From: Pseudomonas sp. GGS8
GTDB taxonomy: Bacteria; Pseudomonadota; Gammaproteobacteria; Pseudomonadales; Pseudomonadaceae
Direction: 5' to 3'
Assembly (NCBI RefSeq): GCF_024168645.1
Contig: NZ_JALJWF010000001.1
Location: 4,715,501-4,779,500 of the forward strand
Length of the DNA stretch: 64,000 bases
Part shown: piece after piece, positions 36,013 through 45,287 of the stretch
How the letters are laid out: every line of letters starts with the position of its first letter
How positions within the stretch are numbered: the stretch's first letter is position 1
Made by a program: the position numbers and the translations under genes
The notes under the pieces: generated by a model
Databases searched by the model: none
Seen by the model: the letters and a program-made list of their open reading frames with translations, nothing else
What the model was told of the DNA's origin: nothing

Positions 36013-36660
36013 TCAGCCGGCGTTGCGCAGATGTTCCATGGCCCACACCGCCGCCTCGACTCGGGAACGCAAGCCGAGTTTGTGCAACAGATTCTTGACG
36101 TGAACCTTGACCGTGCCTTCGGTGATGCCCAGCTTGTGGCCGATGACCTTGTTGCTGAAGCCGCTGGCGATGGTTTTCAGCACCTGACGCTCACGCTCGG
36201 TCAGTTCCACCACGGCCTGACGCGCAGGAGCCCGCAGCGCTTGCGCCATGACTTGGGTCAGCCCCGGGCTGATGACCAGCGCGCCGTTCAGGGCACCGCG
36301 GATGTACTGAATCAACAGTTCAGGCTCCATGTCCTTGAGCAGATAGCCGTCGGCATCCAGGCGCAGTGCATCGCGAATATCGTCTTCGGCGTCCGATACC
36401 GTAAACAGCAGGACTTTGCCGGTGTAGTGCATGGCCCGTAGTCGGCGCAGGGTTTCGATGCCATTCATTTGCGGCATGTTGTTGTCGAGCAAAACCAGAT
36501 CCGGTTGAAGCGGCTCAATGAGACTGAGTGCTTCTTCACCCTGGCTGGCTTCGCCGACGATCAGGAAATCATCTTCGAGTTCGAGCATCTGGCGAATGCC
36601 GTGACGCATCATCGGGTGATCGTCTACCAGCAGGATTTTGTGTTGTGGGGACGGGGTCAT
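36013..36660 (-). CDS. narL: Nitrate/nitrite response regulator NarL
   Basis: A 215-residue two-component response regulator. The receiver domain holds the acidic pair in LLVDDHPMM and the phosphorylated aspartate in DLVLLDNNMPQMNG; the C-terminal LuxR-type helix-turn-helix covers LTERERQVLKTIASGFSNK onwards. It begins inside the end of narX (ATGA). It should bind the TACYYMT sites seen before moaB, dnr2 and in the narX/narK1 interval. Confidence 0.96.
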   Translation of the reverse strand: MTPSPQHKILLVDDHPMMRHGIRQMLELEDDFLIVGEASQGEEALSLIEPLQPDLVLLDNNMPQMNGIETLRRLRAMHYTGKVLLFTVSDAEDDIRDALRLDADGYLLKDMEPELLIQYIRGALNGALVISPGLTQVMAQALRAPARQAVVELTERERQVLKTIASGFSNKVIGHKLGITEGTVKVHVKNLLHKLGLRSRVEAAVWAMEHLRNAG

Positions 36661-38459
36661 GTGGCGCTACCTTCTGTTTGCTGCCCGAGAAACTCCGGGT
36701 GGAATTCCAGTTGGACACGGGTGCCCTGGGGCTCCCTGGAAAATATCTGCAGTTGGCCGCGCAAGCTGCGAGCTCGCTCATCCATGATGTTCAGGCCGTG
36801 GTGTTCGCGTTGATCGACGTTGCCACTGAACCCACGCCCGTCGTCTTCGACCGACAACCTGACGGTCTCGCCATCCTGGCGCAGTTGCAGCCAGGCGTTT
36901 TGCGCATGGGCGTGGCGCAGGCAGTTGGAGAGCGCTTCGCGGGTGATCTGCAAAATGTGGATTTGTTCGCTGGCCGATAGCTGGAAGGCCAGCGCGTCGA
37001 CGTGCAGGTGCACCTGAAATTCTCCGCGACGGGAGAACTCCTCGGCAGTGTCCTTGAGTTCCTGTACCAGCCCCGCGTCGTGAATCTGCAAGCGAAACGT
37101 GGTCAGCAACTCGCGCAACTGGCGATAGGCGTTGTTCAGCCCCTCGCGCAATTCGCCGGTGACGGTTTCCAGGGTCTGGGCCGGTTCACCGCGACGCATC
37201 AGGGTCTGCATGCGGCTGACTTGCAGCTTCATGTAGGACAGGGCCTGGGCCAGTGAATCGTGCAGCTCGCGGGCGATGATCGTGCGTTCTTCGAGCAGCA
37301 GCAGGCGATGATCCTGTTCCCGTTGACGCTTGAGCGAGAGCGAGGTGCCGATCAGGTTGGCCAGGGCCTGGATCAGTTGGGTTTCCCAGGCTTGCATGGG
37401 GTGCCCGTCGACAAAGTGTGCCTTGAGCTCACCCAGTTCACTGCCCTGGTTGCTGATGCTGAAGATTTGCGGATTGGTTTTAGGATGCCGCAGGCACGTG
37501 GCGCAGTCGCTACTGGCGCAGACTTCCCGGATGTTCGCGCCATGCAGGGCGAGCAACTGCTGGGCCGGTGCCTGCTGCTGCCCCTGCAGACACAGCGACA
37601 GGCGCAAGCCGGGCAGGCGCTGCTGGAAGCGTCGAATCAACTCATCCAGACCTTCGGCATTGGCCAGGCGTGTGGCCAGGCTTCGGCTGCTTTGATACAG
37701 AAGCTCCAGGGCGGCATTGGTTTGTTGCAGGTTCAAGGTTTTTTGCTGGACCTGACTTTCCAGGGTGCGATGCGACTCTTCGATCGTCTCGGCCATGCTG
37801 TTGAAACTCATGGCCAACTGGCCCAACTCATCCTCGGACTGATGGTTGACCCGCACCTTGAAGTCGCCGCGACGAAAGCGCTGGGTTGCATCCACCAACT
37901 CTTTCAAAGGAGTGACAACGCCGTACTGCAGTTCGTAGAGCCCGAGCAGCAGGACGATCATGGTGGTGAACAGGGCCAGGCCCTGGATCGCCTGTTGCCA
38001 GCCTTGCTTTTGTTCGCTTTGGCGCTGCAACAGATTGACGAACTGGTTCAGTTGCTCAACGAAGGACTGGGTCTGGACCTGAAAGGCCGCCGCATCGCCG
38101 CGCTCCAGTGCCGGACGCAAATCCTCATTCCAGTGTTGCTGGATTTGCCCATAGCTGAGTTGCAATGCGGTGGTCGGGCCATCTTCCAGTACCGCTTTGA
38201 GAGAGTGGCTGTCCAGGCGGTTTTGCAGGCTGTCGATGATCGCGGCGATTTCTTCGCCGGTGGCGCCGGCGGCGAGTTTCCAGCTCAGGTGATAGGTCTC
38301 CATGCGCACCGACCCTGCGGTGTTGATGGCAGCGGCATCGCCCTGGCTGAACCAGGCGATCAGCCCGGCGCTCAATGAACTGGCGAGCGCCAGCACGGCG
38401 ATCAGGATCACCGCCAGTCCGGCGCGAGCGGGCAGGGAGCTGCGCAACCAGCGGATCAT
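36657..38459 (-). CDS. narX: Nitrate/nitrite sensor histidine kinase NarX
   Basis: A 600-residue sensor kinase: membrane helix about 14-36, periplasmic region with a P-box-like segment around 50-58 (AAAINTAGSVRMETY), second helix about 162-182, HAMP, a central region with the cysteines CASSDCATC, then the HisKA_3 segment with ARELHDSLAQ and an ATP-binding domain (DDGRGFSG). The ATG at 38459 starts just before the first membrane helix; a longer in-frame start exists but adds no recognisable sequence. It is cotranscribed with narL. Confidence 0.94.
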   Translation of the reverse strand: MIRWLRSSLPARAGLAVILIAVLALASSLSAGLIAWFSQGDAAAINTAGSVRMETYHLSWKLAAGATGEEIAAIIDSLQNRLDSHSLKAVLEDGPTTALQLSYGQIQQHWNEDLRPALERGDAAAFQVQTQSFVEQLNQFVNLLQRQSEQKQGWQQAIQGLALFTTMIVLLLGLYELQYGVVTPLKELVDATQRFRRGDFKVRVNHQSEDELGQLAMSFNSMAETIEESHRTLESQVQQKTLNLQQTNAALELLYQSSRSLATRLANAEGLDELIRRFQQRLPGLRLSLCLQGQQQAPAQQLLALHGANIREVCASSDCATCLRHPKTNPQIFSISNQGSELGELKAHFVDGHPMQAWETQLIQALANLIGTSLSLKRQREQDHRLLLLEERTIIARELHDSLAQALSYMKLQVSRMQTLMRRGEPAQTLETVTGELREGLNNAYRQLRELLTTFRLQIHDAGLVQELKDTAEEFSRRGEFQVHLHVDALAFQLSASEQIHILQITREALSNCLRHAHAQNAWLQLRQDGETVRLSVEDDGRGFSGNVDQREHHGLNIMDERARSLRGQLQIFSREPQGTRVQLEFHPEFLGQQTEGSAT

Positions 38460-38539
38460 CGACTCAGGTCCGGGGAAGCGATAAGAAAACAGAGCATGCA
38501 CGTTCCAGCGTGGGGTTTTGCCGCCGATCCTGGGCGCGC

Positions 38540-38555
38540 TACCTCTAAAGAGTTG
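38540..38555. promoter_or_regulatory. NarL-like site near narX
   Basis: TACCTCT-AA-AGAGTTG has a good left heptamer and a partial right one, 81 bases before the narX ATG. It could mediate narXL autoregulation or act from afar on narK1. Confidence 0.5.
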
Positions 38556-38635
38556 CCGACAGTTCCTTGTCGGCAAAAGCGTGGGTTAAAAGCCTTAACA
38601 AGCTGATAAATAAAGGTTTTAAGGTTTTCTTGCAC

Positions 38636-38651
38636 TACCTCCTTGGAGGTA
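38636..38651. promoter_or_regulatory. Perfect NarL palindrome upstream of narK1
   Basis: TACCTCC-TT-GGAGGTA is a perfect 7-2-7 inverted repeat, 46 bases upstream of the centre of the FNR-type box at 38690. That arrangement fits joint NarL plus ANR/DNR activation of narK1K2GHJI. Confidence 0.8.
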
Positions 38652-38689
38652 GGCGGGCTAAGCATAGGCTTGGGCCCTCATGGGCATCG

Positions 38690-38703
38690 TTGACCTGGGT
38701 CAA
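38690..38703 (+). promoter_or_regulatory. ANR/DNR box before narK1
   Basis: TTGACCTGGGTCAA is a symmetric FNR-type site centred about 65 bases before the narK1 GTG. With the NarL sites it accounts for the 302-base interval 38460-38761. Confidence 0.8.
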
Positions 38704-38761
38704 GTTTTTGCGGGGTTTGCCTCTCTAGTCTGCCGCCATGGCTAATTGACGGGAGAGCATT

Positions 38762-40069
38762 GTGACCCAACCGCGTGTACGACAAGGCTTGGTGCTGGGC
38801 ATGAGCACGCTGGCCTTCACTGTGTGCTTCATGGTCTGGATGATGTTTGCCGTGCTCGGGGTGCCGATCAAGGAATTGCTCCAGCTCAACGAAACCCAAT
38901 TCGGCCTGCTGGCCGCGACCCCGGTGCTGACCGGTTCGCTGGTGCGTTTGCCGCTGGGGTTGCTGACCGACCGATTTGGCGGGCGCAGCGTGTTTTTCCT
39001 GCTGATGCTGACCTGCATCACGCCGCTGTACTTGATCAGTCACGCCACCGCCTACTGGCAGTTCCTGGTGCTGGGGTTGTTCGTCGGCTTGGCCGGCGGC
39101 TCGTTTTCAGTGGGGATTGCCTACGTCGCCAAATGGTTCGACAAAGAGAATCAGGGCTTCGCCATGGGCATCTTCGGTGCCGGTAACGCCGGGGCCGCGG
39201 TGACCAAATTTCTGGCTCCGGCGCTGATCGCCGCCGGCAGCTGGCAACTGGTGCCGAAAGTCTTTAGCGCGATCCTCTTTATCACCGCGCTTTCATTCTG
39301 GTTTCTCAGTGCCGAAAACAAGGACCACCGCAGTGCCACCGGCGCCAGTTTGCGCGAGCAACTGCGCTCGCTGAAAGATCCTGCGGTGTGGCGCTACTGC
39401 CAGTATTACTCGATCGTCTTCGGTGGCTACGTTGCCCTCGCACTGTGGATGACCAAGTACTACGTGCAGGAATACGGTTTCAGCTTGCAAAGCGCGGCGT
39501 TGCTGGCGGCCTGTTTCTCCCTGCCCGGCGGCGTACTGCGTGCCGTCGGCGGTTGGTTGTCGGATCGCTGGGGGGCGCAAAGCGTGACCTGGTGGGTGTT
39601 GTGGGTCAGCTGGATCTGCCTGTTCCTGCTCTCGTATCCCCAGACCCAACTGCAAGTGCAGACCATCGACGGCCCGTTGGATTTCCACATCGGCCTGAGC
39701 CCCGCGTTGTTCACCGTGCTGCTGTTCGTCATGGGCATCGCCTTCGCATTCGGCAAGGCCTCGGTTTTCAAATACATCGCCAATGACTACCCGAAAAACA
39801 TGGGGGCGGTGTCCGGCATCGTCGGCCTGGCGGGTGGCCTGGGCGGTTTCGTGCTGCCGATTCTGTTCGGCGCCCTGGTGGACCTCACCGGCGTGCGCTC
39901 TTCCTGCTTCATGTTGATGTACGGCGTGGTCTGGGTCTCCCTCACCTGGATGTACTTCAGCGAAATACGCAAAAGCCCGGTGCTTGGTAAAGAGCCGCCG
40001 CTGCTGATTCCGTCCCCGATTTCCAGCATTGCCCAAGGAGAAGAACATGTCCGTTCTGCAAACGCCTGA
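38762..40069 (+). CDS. narK1: Nitrate transporter NarK1 (MFS)
   Basis: A 435-residue, twelve-helix nitrate/nitrite-family transporter, probably the nitrate-proton symporter type. The loop RLPLGLLTDRFGGR between helices 2 and 3 and the family signature GIFGAGNAGAAVTKF near residue 140 are present. It starts with GTG at 38762 after CGGGAG. The end overlaps narK2 by 23 bases. First gene of the nar operon. Confidence 0.93.
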   Translation: MTQPRVRQGLVLGMSTLAFTVCFMVWMMFAVLGVPIKELLQLNETQFGLLAATPVLTGSLVRLPLGLLTDRFGGRSVFFLLMLTCITPLYLISHATAYWQFLVLGLFVGLAGGSFSVGIAYVAKWFDKENQGFAMGIFGAGNAGAAVTKFLAPALIAAGSWQLVPKVFSAILFITALSFWFLSAENKDHRSATGASLREQLRSLKDPAVWRYCQYYSIVFGGYVALALWMTKYYVQEYGFSLQSAALLAACFSLPGGVLRAVGGWLSDRWGAQSVTWWVLWVSWICLFLLSYPQTQLQVQTIDGPLDFHIGLSPALFTVLLFVMGIAFAFGKASVFKYIANDYPKNMGAVSGIVGLAGGLGGFVLPILFGALVDLTGVRSSCFMLMYGVVWVSLTWMYFSEIRKSPVLGKEPPLLIPSPISSIAQGEEHVRSANA

Positions 40070-41444
40070 CAAAGGCCCGGTCATTCATGACTGGCGCCCC
40101 GAGGACCCCGCGTTCTGGGGAAGTAGCGGCAAACAGACCGCCACTCGCAACTTGTGGATTTCCATTCCTGCACTGTTGTTGGCCTTTGCGGTGTGGATGG
40201 TCTGGAGCACGGTGATTGTGCGTTTGAATGCCATCGGCTTCAGCTTTACCACCGACCAACTGTTCTGGCTGGCGGCGTTGCCGGGGCTGTCCGGTGCAAC
40301 CCTGCGGGTTTTTTATTCCTTCATGGTGCCGATCTTCGGCGGCCGGCGCTGGACCGCCCTGAGCACCGCGTCGCTGCTGTTGCCATCGATCTGGATGGGC
40401 TTCGCCGTGCAGGACCCGAGCACCTCCTACAGCGTGTTCGTACTGATTGCCTTGCTCTGCGGTTTCGGTGGCGGCAACTTCGCCTCGAGCATGTCCAACA
40501 TCAGCTTCTTCTATCCCAAGTCCCAGCAGGGCACAGCTCTGGGCCTCAACGCCGGGCTGGGCAACCTGGGCGTCTCGGTGATGCAGTTCTGTGTGCCGCT
40601 GGTGATTACCTTCGGCGTGTTCGGTTTTATGGGCGGTCAACCACAAGCCCTGCCGGACGGTGGACAGTTGTGGTTGCAGAACGCCGGGTTCATCTGGGTG
40701 CCGTTCATTGTCCTGGTGACGGTACTGGCCTGGTTCGGCATGAATGACCTGTCCAGCGCCCGGGCCTCGTTCAGCGAACAGGCGGTGATCTTCAAGCGCA
40801 AACACAACTGGCTGATGTGCTGGTTGTACCTGGCGACTTTCGGTTCGTTCATCGGTTTTTCCGCTGCTTTTCCGCTGCTGATCAAAACCTCCTTTCCGGA
40901 TGTCATCGCCTTGAAATTTGCCTTTCTCGGTCCACTGGTGGGCGCTCTGGTGCGGCCGCTGGGCGGCTGGCTGGCGGACAAGCTCGGTGGGGCGAAAGTG
41001 ACCCTGTGGAACTTCGTGGCGATGATCGTGATGGTCTTCGGGGTTTTGCACTTCCTTCCACAAGGCGGTTCGGCCGGCAACTTCTACGGCTTCCTCGGCC
41101 TGTTCATGCTGCTGTTCATCACCACTGGCGTGGGCAACGGCTCTACCTTCCGGATGATCCCGGTGATCTTCCGCACCCAGCATGAAAAAGCCTCGGCCGG
41201 AAAACCGCCAGCCGCGCGCGAACAAGCGCTCAAGGATGCCGGCAAAGAATCAGCCGCCGTCCTGGGCTTCAGTTCGGCCATGGGCGCCTTCGGTGCGTTC
41301 TTCATTCCCAAATCTTTCGGCACTTCGATGGCCCAGACCGGCGGCCCGGAGATGGCCTTCTACATGTTCGTCGTTTTTTACCTGAGCTGCATCGTGGTGA
41401 CCTGGTGGTGGTACGCCCGCAAAGGCGCCGCGACACCCTGCTGA
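40047..41444 (+). CDS. narK2: Nitrate/nitrite antiporter NarK2 (MFS)
   Basis: A 465-residue, twelve-helix transporter of the NarK2/NarU type, likely exchanging nitrate for nitrite. The signature GLNAGLGNLGVSVMQF lies near residue 170, and a second nitrate signature near GVGNGSTFRMIPVIF around residue 365. AAGGAG precedes the ATG at 40047. Having both NarK types in front of narGHJI matches known Pseudomonas nar operons. Confidence 0.93.
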   Translation: MSVLQTPDKGPVIHDWRPEDPAFWGSSGKQTATRNLWISIPALLLAFAVWMVWSTVIVRLNAIGFSFTTDQLFWLAALPGLSGATLRVFYSFMVPIFGGRRWTALSTASLLLPSIWMGFAVQDPSTSYSVFVLIALLCGFGGGNFASSMSNISFFYPKSQQGTALGLNAGLGNLGVSVMQFCVPLVITFGVFGFMGGQPQALPDGGQLWLQNAGFIWVPFIVLVTVLAWFGMNDLSSARASFSEQAVIFKRKHNWLMCWLYLATFGSFIGFSAAFPLLIKTSFPDVIALKFAFLGPLVGALVRPLGGWLADKLGGAKVTLWNFVAMIVMVFGVLHFLPQGGSAGNFYGFLGLFMLLFITTGVGNGSTFRMIPVIFRTQHEKASAGKPPAAREQALKDAGKESAAVLGFSSAMGAFGAFFIPKSFGTSMAQTGGPEMAFYMFVVFYLSCIVVTWWWYARKGAATPC

Positions 41445-41512
41445 GACGACCTGAATCCAACCATTGCGTGGGCGGGGCACAGAACCCCGCAGCAAGCCTG
41501 AGAGGACACACC

Positions 41513-44500
41513 GTGAGTCATTTACTGGATCAACTGCGGTTTTTCAATCGCAAGCAAAACGAGTTTTCCGACGGTCATGGAGAGACTCGCAAAGAGTCTC
41601 GCGACTGGGAGAACGTCTACCGTTCGCGCTGGCAGTACGACAAGATCGTGCGTTCTACCCACGGGGTGAACTGCACTGGCTCGTGCTCGTGGAAAATCTA
41701 CGTCAAGAACGGCCTGATCACTTGGGAAACCCAGCAGACCGACTACCCGCGTACCCGCAACGATCTGCCCAATCACGAACCGCGCGGCTGCCCGCGTGGC
41801 GCCAGTTACAGCTGGTACATCTACAGCGCCAACCGGCTCAAGTACCCGAAAATACGCAAGCCGTTGCTCAAGCTCTGGCGCGATGCGCGGCAGACCATGG
41901 CACCGGTGGAAGCCTGGGCGAGCATTGTCGAGGACAAGGTCAAGGCCGACTCCTATAAAAGCAAGCGCGGCATGGGTGGCTTCATTCGTTCCAGCTGGGA
42001 AGAAGTCAACGAGATCATTGCCGCGTCCAACGTCTACACCATCAAGCAATATGGCCCTGACCGGATCGTCGGTTTCTCGCCGATTCCGGCCATGTCGATG
42101 GTCAGCTATGCAGCCGGTTCGCGTTACCTGTCGCTGATCGGCGGCGCTTGCCTGAGCTTCTACGACTGGTACTGCGACTTGCCACCGGCCTCGCCGATGG
42201 TCTGGGGCGAGCAAACCGACGTGCCGGAATCGGCCGACTGGTACAACTCCAACTACATCATTGCCTGGGGTTCCAACGTTCCGCAGACCCGTACCCCCGA
42301 TGCGCACTTTTTCACCGAAGTCCGTTACAAGGGCACCAAGACTGTTGCCATCACCCCGGACTACTCGGAAGTCGCCAAGCTAACCGACCTGTGGCTCAAC
42401 CCTAAGCAGGGTACCGATGCGGCGCTGGCCCAGGCGTTCAACCATGTGATCTTCAAAGAGTTCCACCTGGACAAACCGAGCGCTTATTTCACCGACTACG
42501 CCAAGCGCTTCACCGATTTGCCGGTGCTGGTACTGCTCAAACAAATGGTCGACAAGGCTCCGGGCGCCGGTTATCAGCCGGACCGTTTCTTGCGCGCCTC
42601 GGACCTTACCGACAACCTCGGCCAGGAAAACAACCCGGAATGGAAAACCATCGCGCTGGATGCCAGCGGTGAACTGGTTTCCCCGCAAGGCTCCATCGGT
42701 TATCGCTGGGGCGAGAAGGGCAAGTGGAACATCCTGCCTCGTGAAGGTGGCGAAGGCCGTGAGATCGATCTGAAGCTGAGCCTGATCGGCGATGATGTCG
42801 CCGAAGTCGCGTTCCCGTATTTTGCCGGCGAGTCACACGAACACTTCCAGCACGTGGCTGGCGATGCCGTGCAATACCGCCGCGTGCCGGTGCACAACGT
42901 GGTACTGGCCGATGGCAGCGTGGCCAAAGTGGCCACTGTGTTCGACTTGTCGGCGGCCAACCTGGCGATTGATCGCGGCCTGGGTGGCGCTAACGTGGCC
43001 AAGGATTACGATGACGCCTCGGTGCCGGGAACCCCGGCCTGGCAGGAGAAGATCACCGGCGTCAGCCGTGAGAAAGCCATTCAGATCGCCCGCGAATTCG
43101 CCGACAACGCCGACAAGACCAAGGGTCGCTCGATGATCATCGTCGGCGCGGCGATGAACCACTGGTACCACATGGACATGAACTACCGCGGGCTGATCAA
43201 CATGCTCATGCTCTGTGGGTGTGTCGGCCAGACCGGTGGCGGTTGGGCGCACTACGTTGGCCAGGAAAAACTTCGCCCGCAATGCGGCTGGCTGCCCCTG
43301 GCGTTCGGCCTGGACTGGAACCGTCCGCCACGGCAAATGAACGGCACCAGCTTCTTCTACGCCCACAGCTCGCAATGGCGCCACGAGAAGATGAGCATGC
43401 ACGACGTGCTCTCGCCATTGGCCGATAAATCACAGTTTCCCGAGCATGCCCTGGACTACAACATCCGCGCCGAACGCGCCGGCTGGCTGCCCAGCGCTCC
43501 GCAACTCAACACCAACCCGCTGCACATTTGCCGCGATGCCGCCGCGGCCGGCATGGACCCGAAAGACTACGTGGTCAAGTCGCTGCAAGACGGTTCGCTG
43601 CGCTTCTCCTGCGAACAGCCGGACAGCCCGGTGAACTTCCCGCGCAACATGTTTATCTGGCGTTCCAACCTGCTGGGCTCCTCGGGCAAGGGCCACGAGT
43701 ACATGCTCAAGTACTTGCTCGGCACCAAGAACGGGGTAATGAACGAAGACATCGGTCAGGTCGGCGATTGCAAACCCGAAGAAGCCGAATGGGTGGACGA
43801 GGGCGCCATCGGCAAGCTCGATCTGGTCACCACGCTGGACTTCCGCATGTCTTCGACCTGCGTCTATTCCGATATCGTTTTGCCGACCGCAACCTGGTAC
43901 GAAAAAGACGACATGAACACCTCGGACATGCACCCGTTCATTCACCCGTTGTCGGCCGCCATCGACCCGGCGTGGGAATCGCGTTCCGACTGGGAAATCT
44001 ACAAAGGCATCGCCAAGGCTTTTTCCAGCATGGCTGAGGGGCATCTGGGCGTTGAGAAGGATCTGGTGACCATCCCGCTGATGCACGACAGCGTCGGCGA
44101 GCTGGCGCAACCGTTTGGCGGCACCGACTGGAAAAGCGCCGGCGTGGCCCCCGAGCCGGGCAAGAACGCGCCGAACCTGCATGTGGTGGAGCGTGATTAC
44201 CCGAACATTTACAAGCAGTTTTCCTCGCTGGGGCCATTGCTGGAAAAACACGGCAACGGTGGCAAGGGCATCAACTGGAACACCGACACCGAAGTGAAAT
44301 TCCTCGGTGCGCTCAATCACCGCGAAGGGGCTGCCGGGATCAGCCATGGTCGGCCGAAGATCGACACGGCGATCGATGCTGCTGAAGTGATTCTGTCCCT
44401 GGCGCCGGAAACCAATGGCCATGTCGCCGTCAAGGCCTGGGCTGCGTTGTCGGAATTCACCGGCATCGACCACAGCCACTTGGCGCTGTCCAAGGCACAT

Positions 44501-45286
44501 GAGGCGATTCGATTCCGCGACATTCAGGCGCAGCCGCGCAAGATCATTTCCAGCCCGACCTGGTCGGGTCTCGAAGACGATCACGTCAGCTACAACGCCG
44601 GCTACACCAACGTTCACGAAGCCATCCCATGGCGCACCATCACCGGTCGCCAGCAGTTCTACCAGGATCACCCGTGGATGCAGGCGTTCGGCGAGCAGCT
44701 GATGAATTATCGCCCTCCGGTCAACACCCGCACCATCGAAGGGGTGAAAGGCAAGCGCAGCAACGGCGAGACCGAAATCGTTCTGAACTGGATCACCCCG
44801 CACCAGAAATGGGGCATCCACAGCACTTACAGCGACAACCTGCTGATGCTGACCCTCAGCCGTGGCGGACCGATTGTGTGGCTCTCGGAAAACGACGCGA
44901 AACGCGCCGGCATCGAGGACAACGACTGGATCGAGTGCTTCAACGTCAACGGCGCGCTGACCGCCCGAGCGGTGGTCAGCCAGCGGGTCAAGGACGGCAT
45001 GGTGATTATGTACCACGCACAGGAGCGCATCGTGAACGTGCCTGGTTCGGAAACCACCAAGACCCGTGGCGGCCACCACAACTCGGTTACCCGGGTAGTG
45101 CTCAAGCCGACCCACATGATCGGCGGCTATGCCCAGCAGGCCTACGGTTTCAACTATTACGGCACGGTCGGTTGCAACCGCGATGAGTTCGTCGTGGTGC
45201 GCAAGATGGCCAAAGTCGACTGGCTCGATGGCTCAAACGGCGATGATCTGCCGCGTCCTCTGCCGACCGATATCGAGGAGAACTGA
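41513..45286 (+). CDS. narG: Respiratory nitrate reductase alpha subunit NarG
   Basis: A 1257-residue molybdenum enzyme that reduces nitrate to nitrite on the cytoplasmic face of the membrane. The N-terminal cluster segment HGVNCTGSCSWK (about residues 50-61) supplies the His/Cys ligands of the FS0 cluster, and YNSNYIIAWGSN near 245 carries the aspartate/asparagine region of the Mo site. The start is GTG at 41513 with GAGAGGA upstream; a 68-base gap separates it from narK2. Length is normal. It needs the Moco genes moaCDE, moaB, moeA and moaA of this window. Confidence 0.97.
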   Translation: MSHLLDQLRFFNRKQNEFSDGHGETRKESRDWENVYRSRWQYDKIVRSTHGVNCTGSCSWKIYVKNGLITWETQQTDYPRTRNDLPNHEPRGCPRGASYSWYIYSANRLKYPKIRKPLLKLWRDARQTMAPVEAWASIVEDKVKADSYKSKRGMGGFIRSSWEEVNEIIAASNVYTIKQYGPDRIVGFSPIPAMSMVSYAAGSRYLSLIGGACLSFYDWYCDLPPASPMVWGEQTDVPESADWYNSNYIIAWGSNVPQTRTPDAHFFTEVRYKGTKTVAITPDYSEVAKLTDLWLNPKQGTDAALAQAFNHVIFKEFHLDKPSAYFTDYAKRFTDLPVLVLLKQMVDKAPGAGYQPDRFLRASDLTDNLGQENNPEWKTIALDASGELVSPQGSIGYRWGEKGKWNILPREGGEGREIDLKLSLIGDDVAEVAFPYFAGESHEHFQHVAGDAVQYRRVPVHNVVLADGSVAKVATVFDLSAANLAIDRGLGGANVAKDYDDASVPGTPAWQEKITGVSREKAIQIAREFADNADKTKGRSMIIVGAAMNHWYHMDMNYRGLINMLMLCGCVGQTGGGWAHYVGQEKLRPQCGWLPLAFGLDWNRPPRQMNGTSFFYAHSSQWRHEKMSMHDVLSPLADKSQFPEHALDYNIRAERAGWLPSAPQLNTNPLHICRDAAAAGMDPKDYVVKSLQDGSLRFSCEQPDSPVNFPRNMFIWRSNLLGSSGKGHEYMLKYLLGTKNGVMNEDIGQVGDCKPEEAEWVDEGAIGKLDLVTTLDFRMSSTCVYSDIVLPTATWYEKDDMNTSDMHPFIHPLSAAIDPAWESRSDWEIYKGIAKAFSSMAEGHLGVEKDLVTIPLMHDSVGELAQPFGGTDWKSAGVAPEPGKNAPNLHVVERDYPNIYKQFSSLGPLLEKHGNGGKGINWNTDTEVKFLGALNHREGAAGISHGRPKIDTAIDAAEVILSLAPETNGHVAVKAWAALSEFTGIDHSHLALSKAHEAIRFRDIQAQPRKIISSPTWSGLEDDHVSYNAGYTNVHEAIPWRTITGRQQFYQDHPWMQAFGEQLMNYRPPVNTRTIEGVKGKRSNGETEIVLNWITPHQKWGIHSTYSDNLLMLTLSRGGPIVWLSENDAKRAGIEDNDWIECFNVNGALTARAVVSQRVKDGMVIMYHAQERIVNVPGSETTKTRGGHHNSVTRVVLKPTHMIGGYAQQAYGFNYYGTVGCNRDEFVVVRKMAKVDWLDGSNGDDLPRPLPTDIEEN

Positions 45287-45287
45287 G

